From assembly GCF_004216755.1 (NCBI RefSeq), contig NZ_SGWZ01000003.1:62001-126000 (forward strand): DNA of 64,000 nt. Direction: 5' to 3'. Below are positions 9,251 through 17,037 of this stretch, piece by piece (position 1 is the first letter of the stretch; every line of letters begins with the position of its first letter). The position numbers and the translations under genes are program-made. The notes beneath the pieces were generated by a model. That model saw only the letters and a list, made by a program, of their open reading frames with translations, made no database searches and had not been told where the DNA came from. The DNA is from Kerstersia gyiorum. Its GTDB lineage: Bacteria; Pseudomonadota; Gammaproteobacteria; Burkholderiales; Burkholderiaceae_B.

Positions 9251-10795
9251 ATGGATACCAGAGTCACACGCAAGAAGCTCGGCCTGAAAGAGCGCTACGC
9301 CACCATGACCCGCGGCCTGGGCTGGGAAACCAGCTACCAGCCCATGGACAAGGTGTTTCCCTATGACAAGTTCGAAGGCATCAAGATCCACGACTGGGAC
9401 AAATGGGAAGACCCCTTCCGCCTGACCATGGACGCCTACTGGAAATACCAGGGCGAAAAGGAAAAGAAGCTCTACGCCGTGATCGAGGCCTTTGCCCAGA
9501 ACAACGGCCAGCTGAGCGTCTCTGACGCCCGCTATATCAATGCGCTCAAGCTCTTCATCCAGGGCGTGACGCCGCTGGAGTACTACGCCTACCGCGGGTT
9601 TGCCCACCTGGGCCGCCACTTCACCGGCGAAGGCGCCCGCGTGGCCACGCAAATGCAGGCCATTGACGAGCTGCGCCACTTCCAGACCGAAACGCACGCG
9701 CTGTCGCACTACAACAAGTACTTCAACGGCATGCACAACTCGAACCAGTGGTTCGACCGTGTCTGGTACCTGTCCGTGCCCAAGTCTTTCTTCGAGGATG
9801 CGCTGACTTCCGGCCCCTTCGAGTTCCTGACCGCCATCAGCTTCTCGTTCGAGTATGTGCTGACCAATCTGCTGTTCGTGCCCTTCATGTCCGGCGCGGC
9901 GCACAACGGCGACCTGTCCACCGTGACCTTCGGCTTCTCGGCGCAATCGGATGAATCCCGCCACATGACGCTGGGCATCGAGTGCATCAAGTTCATGCTG
10001 GAACAAGACCCGGCCAACGTGCCCATCGTGCAGGGCTGGATCGACAAATGGTTCTGGCGCGGCTACCGCGTGCTGACGCTGGTCGCCATGATGCAGGACT
10101 ACATGCTGCCCAAGCGCGTCATGAGCTGGAAGGAAGCCTGGGAAATGTACGGCGAAGCCAACGGCGGCGCGCTGTTCCGCGACCTGGCGCGCTATGGCAT
10201 CCGCGAACCGCTGGGCTGGAAGCAGGCCATGGAGGAGAAGGACCACCTGAGCCACCAGGCATGGAATATCTTCTACAACTACTGCGGCGCCGCAGCCATG
10301 CACACCTGGGTGCCCGAAGACGAGGAACTGGACTGGCTGTCGCAGAAGTACCCCGATACCTTCGACAAGCTCTACCGTCCGCGCCTGCTGCATTACCGCA
10401 AGCTGCAACAGGAAGGCAAGCGCTTCTACAACAACGCGCTGCCCATGCTGTGCAATACCTGCCAGATTCCGATGGCCTTCACCGAACCCGGCGACCCGAC
10501 GGCAATCTGCTATCGCGAAAGCACCTATCTGGGCCAGAAGTTCCACTTCTGCAGCGACGGCTGCAAGCAGGTCTTCGACCACGAACCGCAGAAATTCATC
10601 CAGTCCTGGCTGCCGGTGCACCAGATCTACCAGGGCAATTGCTTCAAGCCCGATGTCGATCCAACCGCCGAAGGCTTCGATCCGCTGGCCGCCGTGCTGG
10701 ATTGGTACGGCATCCAGCCGGGCGTGGACAACATGGAATTCGACGGTTCGCCCGACCAGAAGAACTTTGCCAGCTGGACTGGCCGCAGCGTTTGA
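9251..10795 (+). CDS. dmpN: Phenol hydroxylase oxygenase alpha subunit
   Basis: The 514-residue catalytic subunit holds the carboxylate-bridged di-iron centre. Two E-x-x-H motifs are visible: E140-x-x-H143 (IDELRH) and E235-x-x-H238 (SDESRH), with the usual single Glu ligands between and before them. A C-terminal YHS domain (about residues 400-465, CYRESTYLGQKFHFCSDGCKQVFDHEP) is typical of phenol and toluene/o-xylene hydroxylase alpha subunits. GGAGAC precedes the ATG. Converts phenol (and often cresols) to catechols with O2 and electrons from DmpP. Length is normal and no key residue is missing. Confidence 0.97.
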   Translation: MDTRVTRKKLGLKERYATMTRGLGWETSYQPMDKVFPYDKFEGIKIHDWDKWEDPFRLTMDAYWKYQGEKEKKLYAVIEAFAQNNGQLSVSDARYINALKLFIQGVTPLEYYAYRGFAHLGRHFTGEGARVATQMQAIDELRHFQTETHALSHYNKYFNGMHNSNQWFDRVWYLSVPKSFFEDALTSGPFEFLTAISFSFEYVLTNLLFVPFMSGAAHNGDLSTVTFGFSAQSDESRHMTLGIECIKFMLEQDPANVPIVQGWIDKWFWRGYRVLTLVAMMQDYMLPKRVMSWKEAWEMYGEANGGALFRDLARYGIREPLGWKQAMEEKDHLSHQAWNIFYNYCGAAAMHTWVPEDEELDWLSQKYPDTFDKLYRPRLLHYRKLQQEGKRFYNNALPMLCNTCQIPMAFTEPGDPTAICYRESTYLGQKFHFCSDGCKQVFDHEPQKFIQSWLPVHQIYQGNCFKPDVDPTAEGFDPLAAVLDWYGIQPGVDNMEFDGSPDQKNFASWTGRSV

Positions 10796-10809
10796 ACAGG
10801 AGACACGCC

Positions 10810-11166
10810 ATGACTTTGCGCACGCTCGCCCCGTATGACTTCCCGGCACGAGACACGGAGGACCGCTTCCCGGCGCCACTGCTGTACATCGGCTGGGATG
10901 GCCACCTGTCCTTCTGCTCGCCGGTCTGCCTGCCGGTGCCGCCCGACACGCCGTTCGCGGCGCTGCGCGACAGCATTCTGCCAACCATTTACAGCCAGCA
11001 CCCGGACTTCGCCCTGATCGACTGGGACAAGGTCGAGTGGCTGAAATCCGGCCAGCCCTGGCAGCCGGACGCCGCGCGCAGCCTGGCCGACAACGGCATC
11101 GGCCACAAGGATGTGATCCGCTTTCGCACACCTGGGCTGACGGGGATCGCCGGCAGCCACAGCTAA
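10810..11166 (+). CDS. dmpO: Phenol hydroxylase oxygenase gamma subunit
   Basis: A 118-residue gamma subunit. The ATG at 10810 gives MTLRTLAPYDFPARDTEDRFP, the expected N-terminus, and is preceded by AGGAGAC; the longer open frame to 9982 is only read-through of the dmpN region in another frame. Family blocks LLYIGWDGHLSFCSPVCLPVPPDTPF and HPDFALIDWDKVEW are present. It stabilises the oxygenase dimer. Located between dmpN and dmpP as in Pseudomonas CF600. Confidence 0.94.
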   Translation: MTLRTLAPYDFPARDTEDRFPAPLLYIGWDGHLSFCSPVCLPVPPDTPFAALRDSILPTIYSQHPDFALIDWDKVEWLKSGQPWQPDAARSLADNGIGHKDVIRFRTPGLTGIAGSHS

Positions 11167-11197
11167 GCGACGCGCAGACAGTACAGGAGAAGCAAAC

Positions 11198-12262
11198 ATG
11201 AGCTATCAGCTGACGATAGAACCCCTGGGCGCCACCATCGACGTGGAGGAAGGCCAGACCTTGCTGGATGCCGCTTTACGCCAGGGCATCTACATCCCGC
11301 ATGCGTGCGGACACGGTCTGTGCGGAACCTGCAAGGTCGAAGTCGCCGAAGGGGACATAGATCATGGCAACGCCAACCCGTTCGCACTGATGGACTTCGA
11401 GCGCGACGAAGGCAAAACCCTGGCCTGCTGCGCGACCCTGGAATCCGACGCCGTGATCGAGGCGGACATCGACGAAGACCCGGACGCGCGCATCATCCCG
11501 GTACGCGACTTCGCCGGCACGGTGACCCGCATCGAAACCCTCACGCCCACCATCAAGGCCATTCACCTGAAACTCGATACACCGATCGAGTTCCAGGCTG
11601 GCCAGTATGTCCAGGTTCACATCCCCGGCATCGAGGGCACCCGCGCCTTCTCGATCGCCAATCCGCCCGGCGCCGATGGCCAGGCCACGGAAATCGAGCT
11701 CAACGTGCGCCGCATTCCCGGCGGCGCCGGCACCACCTGGCTGCACGAAAGCCTGGAGGAAGGCCAGCAGCTCGATGTCAGCGGCCCCTACGGACGCTTC
11801 TTCGTGCGCCGCTCGGCCGCCATGCCGATGCTGTTCATGGCCGGTGGCTCCGGCCTGTCCAGCCCGCGCTCGATGATCCTGGAGTTGCTGGAAAGCGGCT
11901 GCGACCATCCCATCACCCTGGTTTACGGCCAGCGCAACCGCGCCGAGCTTTACTACGACCAGGAATTCCGGGAACTGGCGCAGCGCTATCCCAACTTCGA
12001 ATATGTGGCCGCGCTGTCCGACGAACCGGAGGACTCCGGCTGGGACGGCCCGCGCGGCTTCGTGCACGACGTTGCGCAGCATCACCTGGCCGGTGATTTT
12101 TCCGGACGCAAGGCCTATCTGTGCGGCCCGCCGCCCATGATAGAAGCCTGTATCGGCACCCTGATGAAAGGCCGGCTGTTCGAACGCGACATCTATACCG
12201 AGAAATTCCTCTCGGCGGCGGACGCCAACAACGTCCGCAGCGCGCTGTTCAAACGCATCTAG
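11198..12262 (+). CDS. dmpP: Phenol hydroxylase reductase (2Fe-2S/FAD)
   Basis: The 354-residue NADH:oxygenase reductase. The N-terminal plant-type ferredoxin domain has ligands C37, C42, C45 and C77 or C78 (CGHGLCGTC...LACC). It is followed by a ferredoxin-NADP reductase-like FAD domain (RAFSIANPP near residue 150) and a NAD-binding domain (GGSGLSSPRSMILELL near residue 220, CGPPPMIEACIGTL near the end). It passes electrons from NADH through FAD and the cluster to the di-iron oxygenase. AGGAGAAG precedes the ATG. Last structural gene of the hydroxylase block. Confidence 0.96.
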   Translation: MSYQLTIEPLGATIDVEEGQTLLDAALRQGIYIPHACGHGLCGTCKVEVAEGDIDHGNANPFALMDFERDEGKTLACCATLESDAVIEADIDEDPDARIIPVRDFAGTVTRIETLTPTIKAIHLKLDTPIEFQAGQYVQVHIPGIEGTRAFSIANPPGADGQATEIELNVRRIPGGAGTTWLHESLEEGQQLDVSGPYGRFFVRRSAAMPMLFMAGGSGLSSPRSMILELLESGCDHPITLVYGQRNRAELYYDQEFRELAQRYPNFEYVAALSDEPEDSGWDGPRGFVHDVAQHHLAGDFSGRKAYLCGPPPMIEACIGTLMKGRLFERDIYTEKFLSAADANNVRSALFKRI

Positions 12263-12336
12263 GCCGATATCGAATCTTGGGATGCATGGAAACGCGGAAC
12301 ATACCGCGCCATGCAGCAACGGAAGGAGACACGCAT

Positions 12337-12801
12337 ATGTTGCCGCTGACACCCTGCCAGAAAGTGCCGGTCCGCGTCGTGCAATCGGACGAGACCTACC
12401 AATGCTCGCTGGAAGAAAGCCTGCTCAAGGGCATGCTGAAGCTCGGCCGCAAGGGTATTCCGGTGGGCTGCGTCAGCGGCGGCTGCGGCGTCTGCAAGGT
12501 CAGGATCATCGAAGGCAGCGTGCGGGCACTGGGCCCGGTCAGCCGGGCGCATGTCAGCCAGGAAGAAGAAGCCCAGGGCTACACGCTGGCCTGCCGCGTG
12601 GCGCCGCTGGAAGCCGTGGTGCTGGAAGTCAGCCCGCTGCTGCGCAAGCCCTTCTGCCGCCCGCCATGCCAGACGCCGGGAACGTGCCCCCCTGCGGACG
12701 GCGGTCCCGCTCCCACGACGCCCGCCACGGCCGGCCAGCCCCAGGTGACAGCTCCCCCCGTTATTGAATCGCAGGACCGCGCCGCTTTGGCGTTGTCCTG
12801 A
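12337..12801 (+). CDS. dmpQ: Chloroplast-type ferredoxin (DmpQ/XylT-like) with long tail
   Basis: A 2Fe-2S ferredoxin with ligands C45, C50, C53 and C86 (CVSGGCGVC...LAC). In the dmp and xyl pathways this protein reactivates catechol 2,3-dioxygenase by re-reducing its oxidised iron, and here too it lies directly before that gene. The ATG at 12337 has a strong GGAAGGAG site. At 154 residues it is clearly longer than the 110-115 residues usual for DmpQ. The extra about 45 residues (from RKPFCRPPCQTPG) are rich in Pro, Ala and Thr, with two more Cys, and look disordered. Confidence 0.9.
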   Translation: MLPLTPCQKVPVRVVQSDETYQCSLEESLLKGMLKLGRKGIPVGCVSGGCGVCKVRIIEGSVRALGPVSRAHVSQEEEAQGYTLACRVAPLEAVVLEVSPLLRKPFCRPPCQTPGTCPPADGGPAPTTPATAGQPQVTAPPVIESQDRAALALS

Positions 12802-12879
12802 CATGGCCGTGAACGGCCAGACCAGGCAGTGAACCGGGGCCCGGCCCCGGACCCAACCAGAAAGACAAGGAGACAGACT

Positions 12880-13830
12880 ATGAGCAGCCCCGTATTACGC
12901 ATCGGCCACGCCAGCCTGAAAGTCATGGATATGCAGGCGGCCATCCACCACTACCAGGACGTACTGGGCCTGCAAGTGGTGCACCAGGACGACGCCGGCC
13001 ACGTGTACCTGAAATGCTGGGACGAGTGGGACAAGTTCTCGCTGATCCTCACCCAGGCGGACCAGGGCGGCCTCAACCACCTGGCCTACAAAGTCCGCAA
13101 TGACGCCGTACTCGACGAACTGCAGGCCCGCATCGAGAACTGGGGCCTGAGCACGACCATGATTCCGGCAGGCGCCTTGCCCTTCACCGGCCGCCAGCTG
13201 CAATTCCACCTGCCCAGCGGCCACGACCTGCGCCTGTACGCCGACAAGGAATTCGCCGGCACGGGCGTAGGCTCGCTGAACCCCGACCCCTGGCCCGATG
13301 GCCTGAAGGGCTGCGGCGTGCACTGGCTGGACCACTGTTTGCTGATGTGCGAGCTGAACCCGGAGGCAGGCATCAACACGGTGGAAGCCAATACGCGCTT
13401 CATGCAGGAAGTCCTGGGCTTCTTCACGACCGAACAGGTACTGGCCGGCCCGGACAACAGCATCCAGGCCGCGACCTGGATGGCCTGCACCACGACGCCG
13501 CACGACATCGCCTTCGTGGGCGGCCCGACCAGCGGCCTGCACCACATCGCCTACTTCCTGGATTCCTGGCATGACGTGCTGAAGTCGGCCGACATCATGG
13601 CCAAGAACAAGGTGCGCATCGACGTCGCGCCCACGCGCCACGGCATCACGCGCGGCGAGACGATCTATTTCTTCGACCCCAGCGGCAACCGCAATGAAAC
13701 CTTTGCGGGCCTGGGCTACCTGGCCCAGCCAGATCGTCCGGTGACCACCTGGACCGAAGACATGCTCGGCAGCGGGATTTTCTACCACACCGGCGACCTC
13801 GTGCCTTCGTTCACCGACGTCTATACCTGA
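12880..13830 (+). CDS. dmpB: Catechol 2,3-dioxygenase
   Basis: A 316-residue type-I extradiol dioxygenase with two vicinal-oxygen-chelate halves. It cleaves catechol to 2-hydroxymuconic semialdehyde with Fe(II) and O2. Likely iron ligands are H152 (VHWLDH), H221 (GLHHIA) and E273 (GNRNETF), matching the H-H-E set of XylE/DmpB. The C-terminal signature GETIYFFDPSGNRNE is intact. The ATG at 12880 is preceded by AAGGAG; an upstream in-frame ATG (12829) lacks a ribosome site. A stable hairpin (13863-13894) follows the gene. Confidence 0.97.
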   Translation: MSSPVLRIGHASLKVMDMQAAIHHYQDVLGLQVVHQDDAGHVYLKCWDEWDKFSLILTQADQGGLNHLAYKVRNDAVLDELQARIENWGLSTTMIPAGALPFTGRQLQFHLPSGHDLRLYADKEFAGTGVGSLNPDPWPDGLKGCGVHWLDHCLLMCELNPEAGINTVEANTRFMQEVLGFFTTEQVLAGPDNSIQAATWMACTTTPHDIAFVGGPTSGLHHIAYFLDSWHDVLKSADIMAKNKVRIDVAPTRHGITRGETIYFFDPSGNRNETFAGLGYLAQPDRPVTTWTEDMLGSGIFYHTGDLVPSFTDVYT

Positions 13831-13862
13831 TCTGCCGGGCCGTATCCCGCCCCCGGCCACAC

Positions 13863-13901
13863 GCCTGGCTGCGGGACGCTGCCCGTAGCCAGGCAGCTTT
13901 T
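13863..13901 (+). terminator. Hairpin with short T tract after dmpB
   Basis: A 13-bp stem (13863-13875 with 13882-13894; one G-T pair) with a 6-nt loop is followed by AGCTTTT. It could be a partial terminator or an mRNA-stabilising structure that sets the relative level of dmpB and the genes downstream. A second perfect hairpin, GCCTGCCG-CTGTA-CGGCAGGC, follows at 13908-13928. Confidence 0.5.
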
Positions 13902-13956
13902 CCTACCGCCTGCCGCTGTACGGCAGGCTGATTGACACCCCAGCAAGGAGACTGGC

Positions 13957-14436
13957 ATGAGCACGCCCCCCATTGCGGGCCTCGCAACTGAAGCCGCCGC
14001 CCGCGCCGGCCTCACCGTGGCGCGCACCGCGCTGAGCGCCCGCGCCATCTGGGTGATGACCGATGCCGCCCTGCGGCAAGCCGAGGCCCTGGGCATAGAG
14101 GTCAATATCGCGGTCGCCGATGCGGCTGGCCTGCTGGTCGGCTTCATCCGCCAGCCCGGCGCTCCCCTGCACTCCATCGACATCGCCATTGACAAGGCCT
14201 ATACCTCTGCCAGCTTCGGGCTGGCCACCGGGCAGTGGCCCGAAGCCCTGCAATCGCATTCACCTGCCGTGCGCGACGGCCTGCTGCGCCGGCCGCGCTT
14301 CGTGGCCTTCGGCGGCGGCCTGCCCATCGAGATCGACAGCCAGCGCCTGGGCGGCATCGGCGTCTCTGGCGGCAGCGAAGCCCAGGACGAAATCATCGCC
14401 GGGGCCGGGCTCGCAGCACTGGCCCAGGAATACTAA
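13957..14436 (+). CDS. GlcG/HbpS-family protein in the meta-pathway operon
   Basis: A 159-residue protein of the GlcG/HbpS (DUF336) family. Core stretches: AIWVMTDAALRQAEALGIEVNIAVADAAG near residue 30, IDKAYTSASFGLATG near residue 75 and FGGGLPIEIDSQRLGGIGVSGGSEAQDE near residue 115. Family members bind heme or unknown small ligands. Similar genes recur next to catechol 2,3-dioxygenase and hydroxymuconic semialdehyde genes, but I know of no proven role in the pathway. AAGGAG precedes the ATG. No signal peptide is seen, so it should be cytoplasmic. Confidence 0.85.
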   Translation: MSTPPIAGLATEAAARAGLTVARTALSARAIWVMTDAALRQAEALGIEVNIAVADAAGLLVGFIRQPGAPLHSIDIAIDKAYTSASFGLATGQWPEALQSHSPAVRDGLLRRPRFVAFGGGLPIEIDSQRLGGIGVSGGSEAQDEIIAGAGLAALAQEY

Positions 14437-14484
14437 CCCCGCCTGCGGCGCGGCCGCAGCAACTCGGCAACAGGAACATCAGCC

Positions 14485-15945
14485 ATGACCCAGAAACAGA
14501 TTCTCAACTTCATTGACGGCCAGTACGTGGCGACACAGAAACACTTCGCCAAACATTCGCCCCTGGACCACAGCGTCATTGCCCAAGTGCACGAAGCCGG
14601 CAAGGCCGAAGTCGACCGCGCCGTGGCCGCTGCCCGCGCCGCGCTGGACGGCCCCTGGGCAAGGATGACGGTGGCCGAGCGCGTCGAGCGCCTGTATGCC
14701 GTGGCCGATGGCATCAACCGCCGCTTCGACGAGTTCCTGGCGGCCGAGTGCGCCGATACCGGCAAGCCGCGCAGCATCGCCAGCCACATCGACATCCCTC
14801 GTGGCGCGGCCAACTTCAAGATCTTCGCCGACGTCATCAAGAATGTGCCGACCGAGTTCTTTGAAATGCAGACGCCGGACGGCCGTGGCGCGATCAACTA
14901 CGGCTACCGTGGTCCGGTGGGCGTGGTCGGTGTGATCTGTCCGTGGAACCTGCCGCTGCTGCTGATGACCTGGAAAGTCGGCCCGGCGCTGGCCTGCGGC
15001 AACACCGTCGTGGTCAAGCCCTCGGAAGAAACCCCGCAAACCGCCGCGCTGCTGGGCGAAGTCATGAACGAAGCCGGCATCCCCCCGGGCGTCTATAACG
15101 TGGTGCACGGCTTCGGCCCGGATTCAGCGGGCGAATTCCTGACGACCCACCCACATGTGGATGCCATTACCTTCACCGGCGAAACCCGCACGGGCGAAGT
15201 CATCATGAAGGCCGCCGCCAAGGGCGCCCGTCCGGTCAGCATGGAAATGGGCGGCAAGAACGCCGCCATCGTGTTTGCCGACAGCGACTTCGACGCCGCC
15301 ATCGAGGGCACGCTGCGCTCGGCTTTCGTCAATAGCGGCCAGGTCTGCCTGGGCACCGAGCGCGTGTACGTGGAGCGCCCCCTGTTCGAGCGCTTCGTCG
15401 CCGAACTCAAGCGTCAGATTGAAGGCTGGAAGATCGGCCTGCCCGAAGACCCGGACACCAAACTGGGGCCGCTCGTCAGCCGCGAACACCAGCAGAAGGT
15501 GTTGTCCTACTATCAGTTGGCGGCCGAAGAAGGCGCAACGGTCGTGACTGGCGGTGGCAAACCGGCCATGGCGGGCGCACTGGCCGACGGCGCCTGGGTG
15601 CAGCCGACGATCTGGACCGGGCTGCCGGAAACGGCCCGGGTCATCAAGGAAGAAATTTTCGGTCCGTGCTGCCATATCGCCCCCTTCGACACTGAAGAAG
15701 AAGCCCTCAGGCTGGCCAACGACAACGAGTACGGCCTGGCCGCTGCCATCTGGACGCGCGACGTAGCGCGCGCGCACCGCGTGGCGCAACGTATGAAGGT
15801 TGGCATTTCCTGGGTCAACAGCTGGTTCCTGCGCGACCTGCGCACGCCGTTTGGCGGCGCCAAGCATTCCGGCATCGGCCGCGAAGGCGGCGTGCATTCG
15901 CTGGAGTTCTACACGGAGTTGAAAAATGTCTGCATCAAGCTCTGA
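14485..15945 (+). CDS. dmpC: 2-Hydroxymuconic semialdehyde dehydrogenase
   Basis: A 486-residue NAD-dependent aldehyde dehydrogenase. It oxidises 2-hydroxymuconic semialdehyde to 4-oxalocrotonate (the dehydrogenative branch, used for unsubstituted catechol). Family landmarks are PWNLPLLLMTWKVGPALACGNTVVVKPSE (substrate/NAD region near residue 155), the general-base motif MEMGGKNA near residue 253, and the catalytic Cys in NSGQVCLGTERVYVERP near residue 287. The 3' end overlaps dmpD by 20 bp, suggesting translational coupling. Confidence 0.96.
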   Translation: MTQKQILNFIDGQYVATQKHFAKHSPLDHSVIAQVHEAGKAEVDRAVAAARAALDGPWARMTVAERVERLYAVADGINRRFDEFLAAECADTGKPRSIASHIDIPRGAANFKIFADVIKNVPTEFFEMQTPDGRGAINYGYRGPVGVVGVICPWNLPLLLMTWKVGPALACGNTVVVKPSEETPQTAALLGEVMNEAGIPPGVYNVVHGFGPDSAGEFLTTHPHVDAITFTGETRTGEVIMKAAAKGARPVSMEMGGKNAAIVFADSDFDAAIEGTLRSAFVNSGQVCLGTERVYVERPLFERFVAELKRQIEGWKIGLPEDPDTKLGPLVSREHQQKVLSYYQLAAEEGATVVTGGGKPAMAGALADGAWVQPTIWTGLPETARVIKEEIFGPCCHIAPFDTEEEALRLANDNEYGLAAAIWTRDVARAHRVAQRMKVGISWVNSWFLRDLRTPFGGAKHSGIGREGGVHSLEFYTELKNVCIKL

Positions 15946-16852
15946 TACCAATCCGGAGATCGGCCGCAGCGTCATGGCCAGCGGCCTGCGCACCAATGTT
16001 CATGACATGGGCTCGGGTGCGCCGGTACTGTTGATCCACGGCTCCGGCCCCGGCGTGTCGGCCTGGGCCAACTGGCGCACGGTCATGCCGACGCTGGCCC
16101 AACGTGCCCGCGTCATCGCGCCCGACATGGCCGGCTTCGGCTATAGCGAAGGGCTGGATCTGTCGCTGCCGGGCGTGCGCCATGACCTGTTTTCCTGGGT
16201 CTGGGTACGACAGGCGCTGGGCGTGCTGGATGCCCTGGGCATCGAACAGGCCGATATCGTCGGCAACTCGTTTGGCGGCGCCCTGGCGCTGGCGCTGGCC
16301 ATCCGCCACCCGGAGCGGGTACGCCGGCTGGTGCTGATGGGCAGCGTAGGCGTGCCCTTCGCCCTGACTCCCGGCCTGGATTCCGTCTGGGGTTACACGC
16401 CCTCGCCGCAAAGCATGCGCCAGGTACTGGATATCTTCGCCCACGACCGCAATCTGGTCAGCGATGAACTGGCCCAGCTGCGCTACCAGGCCAGCATCCG
16501 GCCCGGCGTGCAGGAAGCCTTCGGTGCCATGTTCCCCGCCCCGCGCCAGCGTTGGGTCGATGCGCTGGCCAGCCACGAAGAGGACATTCGCACCCTGCCG
16601 CATGAAACCCTGATCATTCATGGCCGCGAAGACCAGGTCATTCCGCTGCAGAACTCGCTCACGCTGTCGCAATGGATTCCACGGTCTCAACTGCATGTGT
16701 TCGGGCACTGCGGCCATTGGACCCAGATCGAACATGCAGCGCGCTTTTCCCGTCTGGTAGGAGATTTCCTCGCCGAAGCGGGACAGGCCGAGCCCAAGGC
16801 ATTGGCAGACCGGCAAACCGCCACGCGCCAGGATACAAAAGAAGCCGCCTGA
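15926..16852 (+). CDS. dmpD: 2-Hydroxymuconic semialdehyde hydrolase
   Basis: A 308-residue alpha/beta-hydrolase of the meta-cleavage-product hydrolase family. It takes the hydrolytic branch, converting ring-cleavage product to 2-hydroxypenta-2,4-dienoate plus formate (or another acid). The oxyanion-hole motif HGSGPGVSAWANWR lies near residue 38, the nucleophile S115 in GNSFGGA, the Asp in HGREDQVIPL and the His in FGHCGHWTQIEHA. It overlaps dmpC and is followed 40 bp later by a strong terminator. The C-terminal about 25 residues after the conserved end (EAGQAEPKALADRQ...) are a non-conserved tail. Confidence 0.95.
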   Translation: MSASSSDTNPEIGRSVMASGLRTNVHDMGSGAPVLLIHGSGPGVSAWANWRTVMPTLAQRARVIAPDMAGFGYSEGLDLSLPGVRHDLFSWVWVRQALGVLDALGIEQADIVGNSFGGALALALAIRHPERVRRLVLMGSVGVPFALTPGLDSVWGYTPSPQSMRQVLDIFAHDRNLVSDELAQLRYQASIRPGVQEAFGAMFPAPRQRWVDALASHEEDIRTLPHETLIIHGREDQVIPLQNSLTLSQWIPRSQLHVFGHCGHWTQIEHAARFSRLVGDFLAEAGQAEPKALADRQTATRQDTKEAA

Positions 16853-16892
16853 GCGGCCTGCATAACAGGGCTGTAAGCAACCCTGAATTACC

Positions 16893-16920
16893 CCGGGCTG
16901 GCTGTGCCGGCCCGGTTTTT
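16893..16920 (+). terminator. Rho-independent terminator after dmpD
   Basis: A 10-bp GC-rich stem (16893-16902 with 16906-16915, one G-U pair) with a 3-nt loop is followed directly by TTTTT (16916-16920). It separates the sigma54-driven block dmpK-dmpD from the arylsulfatase-dmpEHI block, which therefore probably has its own promoter or depends on read-through. Confidence 0.88.
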
Positions 16921-17037
16921 ACTCGCTGTGGCGGCAGAGCCATGAAGCAGCGCTTTGCGCAAACCGTTTCATTTTTTGCTCGCCCATGGCAAGGCCCTAG
17001 AAAAAATCCACCAAAACCATAATCAGGGATAACAACA

